Origin: Clostridiales bacterium UBA7001
Lineage (GTDB): Bacteria > Bacillota > Clostridia > TANB77 > CAG-508
Direction of reading: 5' to 3'
Assembly: GCA_002449785.1 (NCBI GenBank)
Contig: DJXP01000071.1
Span: 1-44,224 of the forward strand
DNA: 44,224 nucleotides
A model generated the notes under the pieces. That model did not search any database and was not told where the DNA came from. It saw only the letters and a program-made list of their open reading frames with translations. This document shows positions 7,926-16,215 of the stretch, piece by piece; within the stretch, counting starts at the first letter, position 1; each line of letters opens with the position of its first letter. Position numbers and translations under genes: made by a program.

Positions 7926-9161
7926 ATGTCTAAAAAAAGAGAAGAGAAAAAAAGTAATAATTTAATAAAAGTACTTTTTACATTATTCTTCATGATATTG
8001 TTAATAATAGTAGTATTTAATAGTACTACTATTTTAAGGAATTCAACAGATATATATGTAATAACTAATGGTTCACTGTTATATGAAGAACAAGCAGAGG
8101 GATATTTAATTAGAGATGAAATGATTTTACAAGGTGAAAATTATAAAAATGGAATGGTTCAAATATTGACAGATGGTGAAAGAGCAGCAAAGTCAGAAGC
8201 AGTTTTTAGATATTATTCTAATAGTGAAGAAAGTATTTTAAATCAAATTAAAGATTTAGATATAGAAATTAATCAATATATATCAGAGAATAATTTAAAT
8301 ATTATATCTAGTGATATTGCAAGTTTAGAAAATCAAATTGAAAGCACTGTGAATTTAATGTATGATGTTAATTATTTACAAAAAATTCAAGAGAATAAAA
8401 ATAAAATTGATGCATATATATCTAAAAAGACACAAATTACTGGTTTTAAAAGCCCGGATAATTCATATGTTAAAACTCTAACAGAACAAAGGACAAGTTT
8501 AGAACAGGAATTAGAAAGGGGATCAGAAACAATTTATGCACCAATATCTGGTTTGGCATCATATAGAGTTGACGGATTGGAGAATATATTAAAAGTAGGA
8601 GACTTTAGCTATTTATCATCAGAATTATTAAATGGATTTGACCTTAAAGTTGGAACTACAATTCCTCTTAGTAATGAAAAAGGGAAAATTGTAAATAATT
8701 TTGAAGCATTTTTGGCGGTTCCAATTAATACAGAAAAAGCAATGAATGCTAAGCTAGGTGATAAGGTTACACTTCGTTTGACAAATTCAAAAGAAATTAG
8801 CGCAAAAATATCTTATATTAAAGAAGAAGATAATAATAGAATAATAGTTTTTAGTATTTCTGAAGATATTTCTGAATTATTAGAATATAGAAAAATATCT
8901 GTAGATATAATATGGTGGAAATATACCGGATTAAAGGTTAGTAATTCTGCACTAAAGGAAGATAATAATAAAGTATATGTTGAAAAACAAAGAGCTGGAT
9001 ATATAGAGAAAATACTTGTTAAAGTTTTAAGACAAAATGATACTTATTCAATAATAGAAAATTATGATGAAGAAGAACTAAAAAATTTAGGGTATTCTAA
9101 AAATGACATAGAAGATATGGGAAAAATCAAATTATATGATGAGGTACTATTGCACAAATAA
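7926..9161 (+). CDS. HlyD-like (membrane-fusion-type) membrane protein upstream of sepF
   Basis: 411 residues from ATG 7926 (MSKKREEKKSNN), chosen because AAAGAGG (7915-7921) is correctly placed; an earlier in-frame ATG at 7887 overlaps miaA and lacks an SD. A basic N-terminus is followed by one membrane helix (about residues 16-37), so most of the chain is outside the membrane. Next come a lipoyl-like start ('GYLIRDEM'), a helical hairpin (about 90-190), a second barrel half ('ETIYAPISGLASYRVDG') and a beta-rich C-terminus ending 'IKLYDEVLLHK'. This is the outline of HlyD/RND adaptor proteins, yet no transporter gene is adjacent. Similar genes sit beside sepF in Clostridia, so a cell-envelope or division role is possible but inferred. 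Confidence 0.75.
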   Translation: MSKKREEKKSNNLIKVLFTLFFMILLIIVVFNSTTILRNSTDIYVITNGSLLYEEQAEGYLIRDEMILQGENYKNGMVQILTDGERAAKSEAVFRYYSNSEESILNQIKDLDIEINQYISENNLNIISSDIASLENQIESTVNLMYDVNYLQKIQENKNKIDAYISKKTQITGFKSPDNSYVKTLTEQRTSLEQELERGSETIYAPISGLASYRVDGLENILKVGDFSYLSSELLNGFDLKVGTTIPLSNEKGKIVNNFEAFLAVPINTEKAMNAKLGDKVTLRLTNSKEISAKISYIKEEDNNRIIVFSISEDISELLEYRKISVDIIWWKYTGLKVSNSALKEDNNKVYVEKQRAGYIEKILVKVLRQNDTYSIIENYDEEELKNLGYSKNDIEDMGKIKLYDEVLLHK

Positions 9162-9186
9162 TTTATTACATAAATTTACCAAAATC

Positions 9187-9219
9187 ACAAAAAAATTACA
9201 AAAAAATTACAGGAAAATT
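9187..9219 (+). repeat. Three 11-bp A-tract tandem repeats upstream of the sepF promoter
   Basis: ACAAAAAAATT occurs twice exactly (9187-9197, 9198-9208), followed by a diverged third unit ACAGGAAAATT (9209-9219). A-tracts at one helical turn spacing are known to bend DNA. They end 40 bp upstream of the -35 box. Confidence 0.8.
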
Positions 9220-9258
9220 ATAATTTAATAACAAACAAGTAAATTTATGAAAAAAGCT

Positions 9259-9286
9259 TGACAATCTTTTTAAATAGATAGATACT
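9259..9286 (+). promoter_or_regulatory. sepF-divIVA promoter (sigma-A type)
   Basis: A perfect TTGACA (9259-9264), a 16-base spacer and GATACT (9281-9286), about 51 bp before the sepF ATG. Confidence 0.7.
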
Positions 9287-9337
9287 ATATGTATGTTAAG
9301 CTACAAATGAGAAGAAAAAATTAGGAGGTCTTTAAAA

Positions 9338-9811
9338 ATGGCAGGAGCATCATTAAAAAAATTAGTTGATTTTATATGGGGAGAACCAGAAGAAGGTCAA
9401 GAAAATTATGATGAAGGAATGTATAATCAAGAATATGATGAGGAATATGAAACAGAAGAACCAGAAACAGAATCTGTTGGTTTATTTAAAAGAAGAAATA
9501 AGGTAGTTCCAATCCAACAACCACAACAAATAAAAATGAAAATAGCAAAGCCTACTAATTTTGATCAGGCTAGAGAAATTATAGCTCAACTTAAAGAAAA
9601 AAATTCAGTAGTATTGAATTTAGAATATGTTAATAAAGATGTTGCAAGAAGAATTGTTGATGCAGTTGGTGGCGCAGTTGAAGCATTAGATGGAAATATA
9701 GAAAAAGTATCTAATTCAATATTTGTTGTTGCACCATATAATTATGATATTATTAATGAAGTAACAAGAGAAAAAATAGAAGGGAAATTTTCTGCATCTT
9801 GGATTAAATAA
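9338..9811 (+). CDS. sepF: Cell division protein SepF
   Basis: 157 residues. The N-terminal 'LKKLVDFIWGEPEE' is the amphipathic membrane-binding helix, followed by an acidic Glu/Tyr linker to about residue 45 and the SepF domain (about 68-150). That domain carries 'KPTNFDQAREIIAQLKEKNSVVLNLEYVNKD' across its first half, then 'GAVEALDGNIEKVSNSIFVVAPYNYDI'. SepF bundles FtsZ filaments and anchors the Z ring to the membrane. SD AGGAGGT lies 10 bases before the ATG. A dedicated promoter lies upstream and divIVA follows 17 bp downstream. Confidence 0.96.
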   Translation: MAGASLKKLVDFIWGEPEEGQENYDEGMYNQEYDEEYETEEPETESVGLFKRRNKVVPIQQPQQIKMKIAKPTNFDQAREIIAQLKEKNSVVLNLEYVNKDVARRIVDAVGGAVEALDGNIEKVSNSIFVVAPYNYDIINEVTREKIEGKFSASWIK

Positions 9812-9828
9812 TTGCAGGGGGGATTATT

Positions 9829-10281
9829 ATGCTTACACCATTAGATATAGAAAATAAAAGGTTTTCAAAAACATTAAAAGGCTATAATGTTGATGAAGTA
9901 GATGACTTTTTAGATGATTTAACAATTGATTATGAAAAATTATATAAAGAAAATATAGAATTAAGAGAACAAATTGAACAAAATAAGAAAGATTTAGAAC
10001 ACTATAAAAATGTTGAGCATACACTTCAAAACACATTGATAATGGCTCAGACAACTGCAGATGATATAAAAGCAAATGCACAAACGAGGGCTGAACAAAT
10101 AGTAAGAGATGCTCAAAGTGAAGCAAGACGTGCTAGTGAAGAAATAACCAAAGAAGAATTTGAAATAAGAAAAAGAACAGAAGAATTAAAAAGACAGTTT
10201 GGAGTATATAAAGCAAAAATGGAAGCTTTATTAATTTCGCAATTAGAACTTCTGCAAGATGATAAAAAAGAAGAAGAATAA
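9829..10281 (+). CDS. divIVA: DivIVA domain protein (septum/pole placement)
   Basis: 150 residues. The N-terminal module 'LTPLDIENKRFSKTLKGYNVDEVDDFLDDL' is the DivIVA lipid-binding signature, followed by two coiled-coil stretches (about 35-65 and 70-140) that mediate multimerisation. DivIVA binds curved membrane at septa and poles. SD GGGGGGA lies about 9 bases before the ATG. It is the second gene of sepF-divIVA and is followed 7 bp later by an intrinsic terminator. The acidic tail 'DDKKEEE' is unremarkable. Confidence 0.95.
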   Translation: MLTPLDIENKRFSKTLKGYNVDEVDDFLDDLTIDYEKLYKENIELREQIEQNKKDLEHYKNVEHTLQNTLIMAQTTADDIKANAQTRAEQIVRDAQSEARRASEEITKEEFEIRKRTEELKRQFGVYKAKMEALLISQLELLQDDKKEEE

Positions 10282-10288
10282 AAAAATG

Positions 10289-10317
10289 AATTTGGATTTA
10301 ATTCCAAATTTTTTTTT
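10289..10317 (+). terminator. Terminator of sepF-divIVA
   Basis: AATTTGGA (10289-10296) pairs with TCCAAATT (10303-10310) across a 6-base loop and runs into nine consecutive T's (10309-10317). Confidence 0.85.
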
Positions 10318-10371
10318 GCCATTTAAACATTACAAAAGAATTAAGTATGTATTACAATTGTGTTAATGTTA

Positions 10372-10399
10372 TTGACTTATGAGGATTTTGGAATAAAAT
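10372..10399 (+). promoter_or_regulatory. rsmD promoter (sigma-A type)
   Basis: TTGACT (10372-10377), a 16-base spacer and TAAAAT (10394-10399), 34 bp before the ATG. It starts a new unit after the divIVA terminator. Confidence 0.65.
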
Positions 10400-10433
10400 A
10401 GATGTATAGTAAAATTTTATATATAGGGGTATT

Positions 10434-10991
10434 ATGAGAATTATAAGTGGTAGTATGAGAGGCACAAAACTGTATACATTAGAAGGAGAAAATACTAGAC
10501 CAACTCTAGATAGAGTAAAAGAAGCGTTATTTAGCAAAATAAGTGAAAAACTATATGAATCTGTTGTTTTAGATTTATTTGCGGGAAGTGGAGCATTAGG
10601 AATTGAATCATTAAGTAGAGGTGCAAAAAAAGCAGTATTGTGTGATTCGTCTAGAGAGGCAATTAAAATTATTAATCAAAATATTTCAAAAACCAAAACT
10701 GAGGAAAATATTATATTATATAATTGCGATTTTAAAAAAGCTCTTCAAAGTATTAAAGATAATGATATGAAGTTTGATATAGTTTTTTTAGATCCACCCT
10801 ATAAAACAAATTATGCTGTAGACAGTGTAAAAATAATTATGGATAGCGATTTACTACAAGATGATGGAATTATTATTATTGAAACAGATGATAAAAATAG
10901 AGTAATAGATAATCTAGATAAAGAAATAATTAATTTATATGATATAAAACAATATGGAAGAGTAAATTTATTATTTTTGAATAAAGAATAA
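10434..10991 (+). CDS. rsmD: 16S rRNA (guanine966-N2)-methyltransferase RsmD
   Basis: 185 residues, full length. It starts 'MRIISGSMRGTKLYTLEGENTRPTLDRVKEALFS', typical of RsmD. The SAM-binding motif 'VLDLFAGSGALGIESLSRGA' lies at about 45-64 and the catalytic 'DIVFLDPPY' near 119-127. It methylates G966 of 16S rRNA in 30S assembly intermediates. The SD is weak (TAGGGG, 4-5 bases before the ATG). In Clostridia rsmD is often followed by coaD; here the following gene is instead a coiled-coil protein. Confidence 0.95.
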   Translation: MRIISGSMRGTKLYTLEGENTRPTLDRVKEALFSKISEKLYESVVLDLFAGSGALGIESLSRGAKKAVLCDSSREAIKIINQNISKTKTEENIILYNCDFKKALQSIKDNDMKFDIVFLDPPYKTNYAVDSVKIIMDSDLLQDDGIIIIETDDKNRVIDNLDKEIINLYDIKQYGRVNLLFLNKE

Positions 10992-11048
10992 TTTTATTAC
11001 TAATAAAATTATTTAATCTTTTACTTAAGAAAGGAAGAAATAAAAAGT

Positions 11049-11528
11049 ATGGAAATCTTCACATTGCTTGAAACACTTGAGGATATAATTGAAAAAAGTA
11101 AAACAGTTCCATTTACAGACAAAAGTGTTGTTGAGAAAAAACAATTTTTAGATATAATAAAAGAAATAAGGCTAAAATTACCTGATGAATTGAAACAAGC
11201 TAAATGGATCAAAGAAGAAAGAGAAAGAATAATTGGTGAGGCTCAAAAAGATGCTGACGATATTGTGAAAGAAGCTGAAAATAGAATTATTTCTATGATT
11301 GATGAACATGAAATTACAAAGAAAGCATATGAGAAGAAAAATGAAATAATAGCAGATGCTAATGAAATGTATAGAGAAATAACACAAGGTACTAATACTT
11401 ATGTTGATGAAATACTTGCAAATATTGAAAACAATATGGTTGAACTTGGAAAAACTGTAAGTAATGTTGAATTATCTATTCAAAATGCTTTAGAAACAAT
11501 TCAAAACAATAGAAAAGAGTTAAAATAA
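11049..11528 (+). CDS. Coiled-coil protein resembling ATPase-stalk subunits (function unknown)
   Basis: 159 residues, almost entirely helical with Glu/Lys/Ala heptad-like content. It begins 'MEIFTLLETLEDIIEKSKTVPFTDK' and has a central stretch 'ERERIIGEAQKDADDIVKEAENRI' similar to F0 subunit b or V-ATPase subunit H/E. There is no membrane helix, so it is cytosolic. Clostridial genomes commonly carry such a gene beside rsmD/coaD, usually annotated as ATPase-like or hypothetical. No ATP synthase genes are nearby, so a role there is unlikely. SD AAAGGAAG lies 10 bases before the ATG, and it is probably cotranscribed with rsmD. Confidence 0.65.
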   Translation: MEIFTLLETLEDIIEKSKTVPFTDKSVVEKKQFLDIIKEIRLKLPDELKQAKWIKEERERIIGEAQKDADDIVKEAENRIISMIDEHEITKKAYEKKNEIIADANEMYREITQGTNTYVDEILANIENNMVELGKTVSNVELSIQNALETIQNNRKELK

Positions 11529-11537
11529 AATTTAGGA

Positions 11538-11579
11538 AAAGCACATCAAGTTTTAGTTGTTTAAAGCTTTATGTGCTTT
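11538..11579 (+). terminator. Imperfect hairpin between the coiled-coil gene and ftsK (weak terminator?)
   Basis: AAAGCACAT (11538-11546) pairs with ATGTGCTTT (11571-11579). The 24-base interior can pair further, with a G-U. Only a broken T tract (TTTAAT) follows, so termination may be partial. Confidence 0.45.
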
Positions 11580-11619
11580 ATTTAATATAATAAATTCTAA
11601 TAGAAAGAGGATGTTAATT

Positions 11620-14157
11620 TTGGGAAGAAAGAGAAAGAAAAATAGTAATAGTCGATATACAAATAATAGAAAAAAGAGTAGTGCAATTAATATAGATTTA
11701 GCTGTTATACTACTTTTTTTAACGAGCTTATTATTATTTGTTTTAATATATGGTGAAAAAGGTGTAATTGGAGAATTATTAAGTCCTGCTTTAGGTGGTA
11801 TTATCGGTTTTATAAAATATATAATACCTATTGGATTTCTAGGCTTATCTATAAGTGTAGCCAAAGACGATAAAAGATATATAATGTCTAAATTAATCCA
11901 ATATGCAGTTCTACTTTCTTGTATAGCTGGAACTTTATCAATATATCAAATATCAAAAGGTATAATAAATCCAGAATTAGAGTTTAATGATATTATTGAA
12001 GTTGCTTATGATTTAGGGTCTAATTATAATAAAGGTGGTGGAACTGTTGGCGCAGTTATTGCTTACCCATTAATAAAATTATTTGGTATGTTTGGAGCAG
12101 CAATTTTTACTGCTGGTATTGTTGCATTATTATGTGTATTTACATTTGGTCTTCATCCTTCTGAATTACTATTAGATTTAATGGATGAAATGAATGCTAG
12201 AAAAGAAGAGAGAGAAGAAGAATTAAATGCTAGAAGAGAACAAAGAATGGCTAGAAGAGCAGAACTTGCTAATTCATATGAAAAATCAGATAATATTATA
12301 GATATTAATGAAAGAAAAAGCAGAAGAAAATTAAAAAATGAAGCATTAGAAGATGATAACCTAACAATGAATTTAGAAGGATTAAATATTGATGATGGAA
12401 GCGTAAGAAAAGAAAAAGGAAGTTTATTTGGTAAAATACTTAAAGGAAAAGATAATAATGAGGAAATAGTTGAAAAACAAGTAGAAATAAGTCCTGATTT
12501 TATTGAGCCTAATATTTTTAAGAATATAGCTAAAAATAATGAGAAGGAAGCGGTAAATGAGCAAACTCATTCTAATGAAGATAGCTTATTTACTGTTGAA
12601 GAAGAACAAAAGGAAGCAAAAACGAAAGCGGTTTTACAGTTAGACCATACTGTTTCTGTTGAAGATGAGAATTATGAATATCCACCTGTCGAGATATTGG
12701 GAAGAAGTTCAAAAAAATCATCTAGAGGTGGAGCTAAAGCATTAACTGAAAAAGCAACTCAACTTCAAAGAACTCTTCACAGTTTTGGAGTATCAGCAAA
12801 AGTTGAAAATATTTCGGTGGGCCCTGCAATTACTAGATATGAATTAAAACCTGCTGAAGGTGTAAGAGTAAGTAAAATAGCAAATTTAGCTGATGATATT
12901 GCATTAAACTTAGCAGCAGAAAGTATAAGAATTGAGGCTCCAATTCCAGGTAAGCAAGCTGTTGGTATAGAGATTCCAAACAAGGAAAAAGAATCAGTTC
13001 CTTTAAGAGATGTAATAGAAAGTCAGGAATTTGCAGATAATAAATCTAAACTAACTGTTGCACTTGGAAAAGATGTTGCTGGAAATATTGTTCTTGCAGA
13101 TATTGCAAAAATGCCTCATGTTTTAATTGCAGGTTCTACTGGTTCTGGAAAATCTGTATGCATAAATACAATTATTACAAGTTTTATATATAATAGTAAA
13201 CCAAGCGAAGTTAAACTAGTTATGGTTGACCCAAAAGTAGTTGAACTTTCAGTTTATAATGGAATACCACATTTATTAATTCCAGTTGTTACAGATCCCA
13301 GAAAGGCAGCTGGAGCTTTAGCATGGGCTGTTCAAGAAATGGATAATAGATATAATTTATTTGCTGGTAAAGGTGTAAGAGACTTAAAAGGATATAATGC
13401 AGCAGTAGAAAATGATGAAGAAGGGAATGGAAAATTACCTCAAATAGTAATTATAATTGACGAGCTTGCCGACCTTATGATGGTTGCTGCAAAAGAAGTT
13501 GAAGAGTCTATATGTAGATTAGCTCAAAAGGCAAGAGCTGCTGGAATGCATTTAGTAATTGCAACACAAAGACCATCTGTTGATGTTATTACTGGATTAA
13601 TTAAAGCAAATGTTCCTTCAAGAATTGCATTTGCAGTTTCATCTCAAATAGATTCTAGAACTATTTTAGATAGCGTTGGTGCAGAAAAATTATTAGGAAA
13701 AGGTGATATGTTATTCTATCCAGTGGGTAGCAATAAGCCTACAAGAGTTCAAGGTGCATTTGTATCAGATAGTGAAGTTGAAAAAATTGTTGATTTTGTT
13801 AAATCTAATGGTGTAGCTACATATAATGAAGATATTTTAGAGGAAATAGAAAAATCAAACAAATCAGAAGGACAAATTGAACAAGAATCAGAAGATGATG
13901 ATGCAGATCCATTTTTAATGGATGCAATTGAAATAGTTATAGAAGTTGGTCAAGCATCAGCTTCATTTATTCAAAGAAAATTTAAAGTAGGATATGCAAG
14001 AGCAGCAAGGATAATAGACCAAATGGAAGCTAGAGGAATTATTTCAGGATATGAAGGCAGTAAGCCTAGACAAGTTTTAATTACACCAGAAAGGTGGCAA
14101 GAATTAAAAATGGGAAAAACGCCTGAAGATACTAATAATGTTGCTCAAGAAGGATAA
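11620..14157 (+). CDS. ftsK: DNA translocase FtsK/SpoIIIE
   Basis: 845 residues from TTG 11620 (MGRKRKKNSN). AGAGG at 11606-11610 is 9 bases from this TTG but abuts the ATG at 11611. Still earlier starts would run through the intergenic hairpin. There are four or so membrane helices (about 30-180), a charged linker to about 370, then the alpha/beta motor with Walker A 'GSTGSGKS', Walker B 'IVIIIDELADLM' and 'IATQRPSVDVITG'. The C-terminal gamma winged helix (about 775-830) contains 'QRKFKVGYARAARIIDQME'. It pumps DNA through the septum during division or sporulation. Whether this is the vegetative or the sporulation paralogue cannot be told from one copy. Confidence 0.95.
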   Translation: MGRKRKKNSNSRYTNNRKKSSAINIDLAVILLFLTSLLLFVLIYGEKGVIGELLSPALGGIIGFIKYIIPIGFLGLSISVAKDDKRYIMSKLIQYAVLLSCIAGTLSIYQISKGIINPELEFNDIIEVAYDLGSNYNKGGGTVGAVIAYPLIKLFGMFGAAIFTAGIVALLCVFTFGLHPSELLLDLMDEMNARKEEREEELNARREQRMARRAELANSYEKSDNIIDINERKSRRKLKNEALEDDNLTMNLEGLNIDDGSVRKEKGSLFGKILKGKDNNEEIVEKQVEISPDFIEPNIFKNIAKNNEKEAVNEQTHSNEDSLFTVEEEQKEAKTKAVLQLDHTVSVEDENYEYPPVEILGRSSKKSSRGGAKALTEKATQLQRTLHSFGVSAKVENISVGPAITRYELKPAEGVRVSKIANLADDIALNLAAESIRIEAPIPGKQAVGIEIPNKEKESVPLRDVIESQEFADNKSKLTVALGKDVAGNIVLADIAKMPHVLIAGSTGSGKSVCINTIITSFIYNSKPSEVKLVMVDPKVVELSVYNGIPHLLIPVVTDPRKAAGALAWAVQEMDNRYNLFAGKGVRDLKGYNAAVENDEEGNGKLPQIVIIIDELADLMMVAAKEVEESICRLAQKARAAGMHLVIATQRPSVDVITGLIKANVPSRIAFAVSSQIDSRTILDSVGAEKLLGKGDMLFYPVGSNKPTRVQGAFVSDSEVEKIVDFVKSNGVATYNEDILEEIEKSNKSEGQIEQESEDDDADPFLMDAIEIVIEVGQASASFIQRKFKVGYARAARIIDQMEARGIISGYEGSKPRQVLITPERWQELKMGKTPEDTNNVAQEG

Positions 14158-14181
14158 ATTTAAATGTGGAGGAGATAAAAT

Positions 14182-15702
14182 ATGGGACTAACAGAAGTTA
14201 ATGATTCTATAATAGATGAAAAAGGATTTTGGCTAGAAATAACTGGTAAAGAACTAATTGGAAAAGAACTAACAGATGAAGATAGTTTGATAAGACAAGA
14301 AGTTGAAGCTTTGGTAAATAAATTGAAATCAAAAAATGTTCTTCCACAAACTATTAATGATAATGATATTTATCATATTTATTTTGATAATAATGATGAT
14401 CCACAGTTAACTGTTGCTATTTATAATTCTAGAGATAAGTCTGTTATTAATTATGTAAGGGGAACTAAAGAAGATGGTTTCCCTTTAGATGAATATTCTG
14501 ATGAATTGATTTCATTATTAAAAGAAAAATCTAATTCAGAAAATTCTAATCATTATTTGAGAATTATTGAGTGGAATAAAAGAATTCATGATTACAGAGA
14601 ACAAATTGAAAATGGTACAATGGAGAAAAATAGTGTACCACAAATGTTAAAGGATATTTTTGGATTTTATGTTCAAGGTCTTGGCTTAAATGATGATGAT
14701 TATAAAATTGATGAAAGTTTAAATAAAGATGCATTAATACAAACTATAAATACTAGTCCATTTGTAAAAAGTGTTATTGCAAATTATTATGGTTGCCCTG
14801 AAGAAGATGCAATGAACCTGTTTAAAGTGGAAGGAAAAATAATTGAATTTAATCTAATGTTAGATAAAGTTCAAGAAGGCAAATATAAGTTTACAGATGA
14901 AGATACTAAAGAGTTAGTACAAGTAATTATTGAAGCAAATTCAAATAATATAACAAAAAAACTTTTGTCTAAAAATTATGATAATAATATAGAAGATCCA
15001 GTTGAAGGAACATCTCATTATTATACTGGAAATTTATATACAAGATTGCCAAGAGTAAAACCAATGTTAGCTAAATTTTTTGACTGTAATCCAGATGAAA
15101 TAGGAATTGCTATTGATAATGAAAAAATTGGAAAAATAGTTGATTTAAAAACAATTTCAATTCTAGAAGGAAGACATATTGGTGAAGAAATACCATATAA
15201 AGTATTTATTGGTGATGCTGAAGTGAGTGGGGAAAAAATTCCTAATGTTTTTGATTCATCAATTAAAAACTTAGATTATATGATTGGAGATTTGAATATA
15301 TCAGGCTACAAAGGAAAAATTTCAGATAATTTAGCAATTACAGGAAATCTTATAGCAGATGAAGAAACTGAACTTGAAGATTTAAATGGTTTATTTGTAG
15401 GTGGAACTGCATATGGATTGGAGCATTTAGTTAAAGAGAAAAAAGATTTAGAAGGTATAAAACATATAGGAAAAATTAGTGAGAGTTCAGCTGAATATTT
15501 GAAGGAATGGTTAAAAGAAACAGAGGATAGAAGTGATGCTAATTCTACCAATAATTCAGATAATAATACTAGTTTTGAATTTAATAGTGATGATATAATG
15601 GCTGCAACTAGTGGTTTTCTATCTGCTAAAAAATATAGGACTACTTCTAGAATTTTTGATGAGATAATTGGAAGAAGTAATTCTCAAAGACATGAAGATT
15701 AA
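14182..15702 (+). CDS. Uncharacterised 506-residue acidic protein downstream of ftsK
   Basis: 506 residues, SD TGGAGGAG 8 bases before the ATG, 24 bp after ftsK. I do not recognise a family. There is no signal peptide or membrane segment. The N-terminal half is acidic and helical ('EDSLIRQEVEALVNKLKSKN'). The part from about residue 310 has short repeated beta-like phrases with Gly turns ('DYMIGDLNISGYKGKISDNLAITGNLIAD', split here by description only), ending near 'NGLFVGGTAYGLEHL'. The last 70 residues are Asn/Ser-rich. The beta pattern could be a small solenoid; this is inference. It precedes two further uncharacterised genes with short gaps, suggesting a common transcript with ftsK. Confidence 0.7.
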   Translation: MGLTEVNDSIIDEKGFWLEITGKELIGKELTDEDSLIRQEVEALVNKLKSKNVLPQTINDNDIYHIYFDNNDDPQLTVAIYNSRDKSVINYVRGTKEDGFPLDEYSDELISLLKEKSNSENSNHYLRIIEWNKRIHDYREQIENGTMEKNSVPQMLKDIFGFYVQGLGLNDDDYKIDESLNKDALIQTINTSPFVKSVIANYYGCPEEDAMNLFKVEGKIIEFNLMLDKVQEGKYKFTDEDTKELVQVIIEANSNNITKKLLSKNYDNNIEDPVEGTSHYYTGNLYTRLPRVKPMLAKFFDCNPDEIGIAIDNEKIGKIVDLKTISILEGRHIGEEIPYKVFIGDAEVSGEKIPNVFDSSIKNLDYMIGDLNISGYKGKISDNLAITGNLIADEETELEDLNGLFVGGTAYGLEHLVKEKKDLEGIKHIGKISESSAEYLKEWLKETEDRSDANSTNNSDNNTSFEFNSDDIMAATSGFLSAKKYRTTSRIFDEIIGRSNSQRHED

Positions 15703-15716
15703 TTTAAAAGGGGAGT

Positions 15717-15746
15717 ATGATTTCATACAATAGAAATTATGGTTAG
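15717..15746 (+). other. Nine-codon mini-ORF carrying the only good SD before the next gene
   Basis: AAAAGGGGAG (15706-15715) sits just before ATG 15717, but that frame reads MISYNRNYG and stops with TAG at 15744-15746, overlapping the ATG at 15739 of the next gene. It may couple translation of the next gene by stop-restart. The spacing to the mini-ORF ATG is very short (1-2 bases). Confidence 0.4.
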
Positions 15747-16191
15747 TGAGAAATATAGAAATGCATTTTCAGAAGTATCAATTATTTTAGAACATCTACG
15801 AAAAGAAGATTATGATAAAATATCTAAAGAAACAATTGATGCAATAGAAAAAAATAAAAATAATGATTACGAATTTGTTCTTCAAGATAATGTAGAGTTA
15901 AAAGATCAAAATTTAATGCCTGAGACTAGAGCAATTCTATTCAATTTGTTTTATGATTTTTATGCTGATAATAAGCAAAAGTCAATAATACATGATATAT
16001 GGAGAGCTGAAAGAAGGAAAGAAGAACTTGAAAAACAGGAAAAATATGATGTAGATGTTTTTAAAAATAATAATTCATCAAATAATGAAATAGTATTTCA
16101 AACAGACCAAGTTGCTTTAACTACTAAAGAAAATGATAATATTTTTATTAGGATTTTAAATAAGATAAAAAATATATTTAGAAAAAAATAA
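15739..16191 (+). CDS. Uncharacterised conserved-type protein, 150 residues
   Basis: 150 residues starting 'MVSEKYRNAFSEVSIILEHL'. It has an N-terminal helical domain of about 95 residues with 'IPKE'-like text (KISKETIDAIEKNKNNDYEF) and 'ETRAILFNLFYDFYADNKQK', then a charged linker and a basic amphipathic C-terminus 'RILNKIKNIFRKK' that might touch membrane. I recall similar small proteins in many Clostridia, of unknown function. The ATG lacks its own SD at normal distance (GGGGAG is 24 bases upstream), so translation may be coupled to the mini-ORF at 15717. The next gene starts 24 bp downstream. Confidence 0.65.
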   Translation: MVSEKYRNAFSEVSIILEHLRKEDYDKISKETIDAIEKNKNNDYEFVLQDNVELKDQNLMPETRAILFNLFYDFYADNKQKSIIHDIWRAERRKEELEKQEKYDVDVFKNNNSSNNEIVFQTDQVALTTKENDNIFIRILNKIKNIFRKK

Positions 16192-16215
16192 TTTATGTAT
16201 AACAGGGGGAATCAT

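Noticed and set aside
9187..9219. CRISPR-like short repeats
   Set aside because: Units are 11 bp without spacers; simple A-tract tandem repeats.
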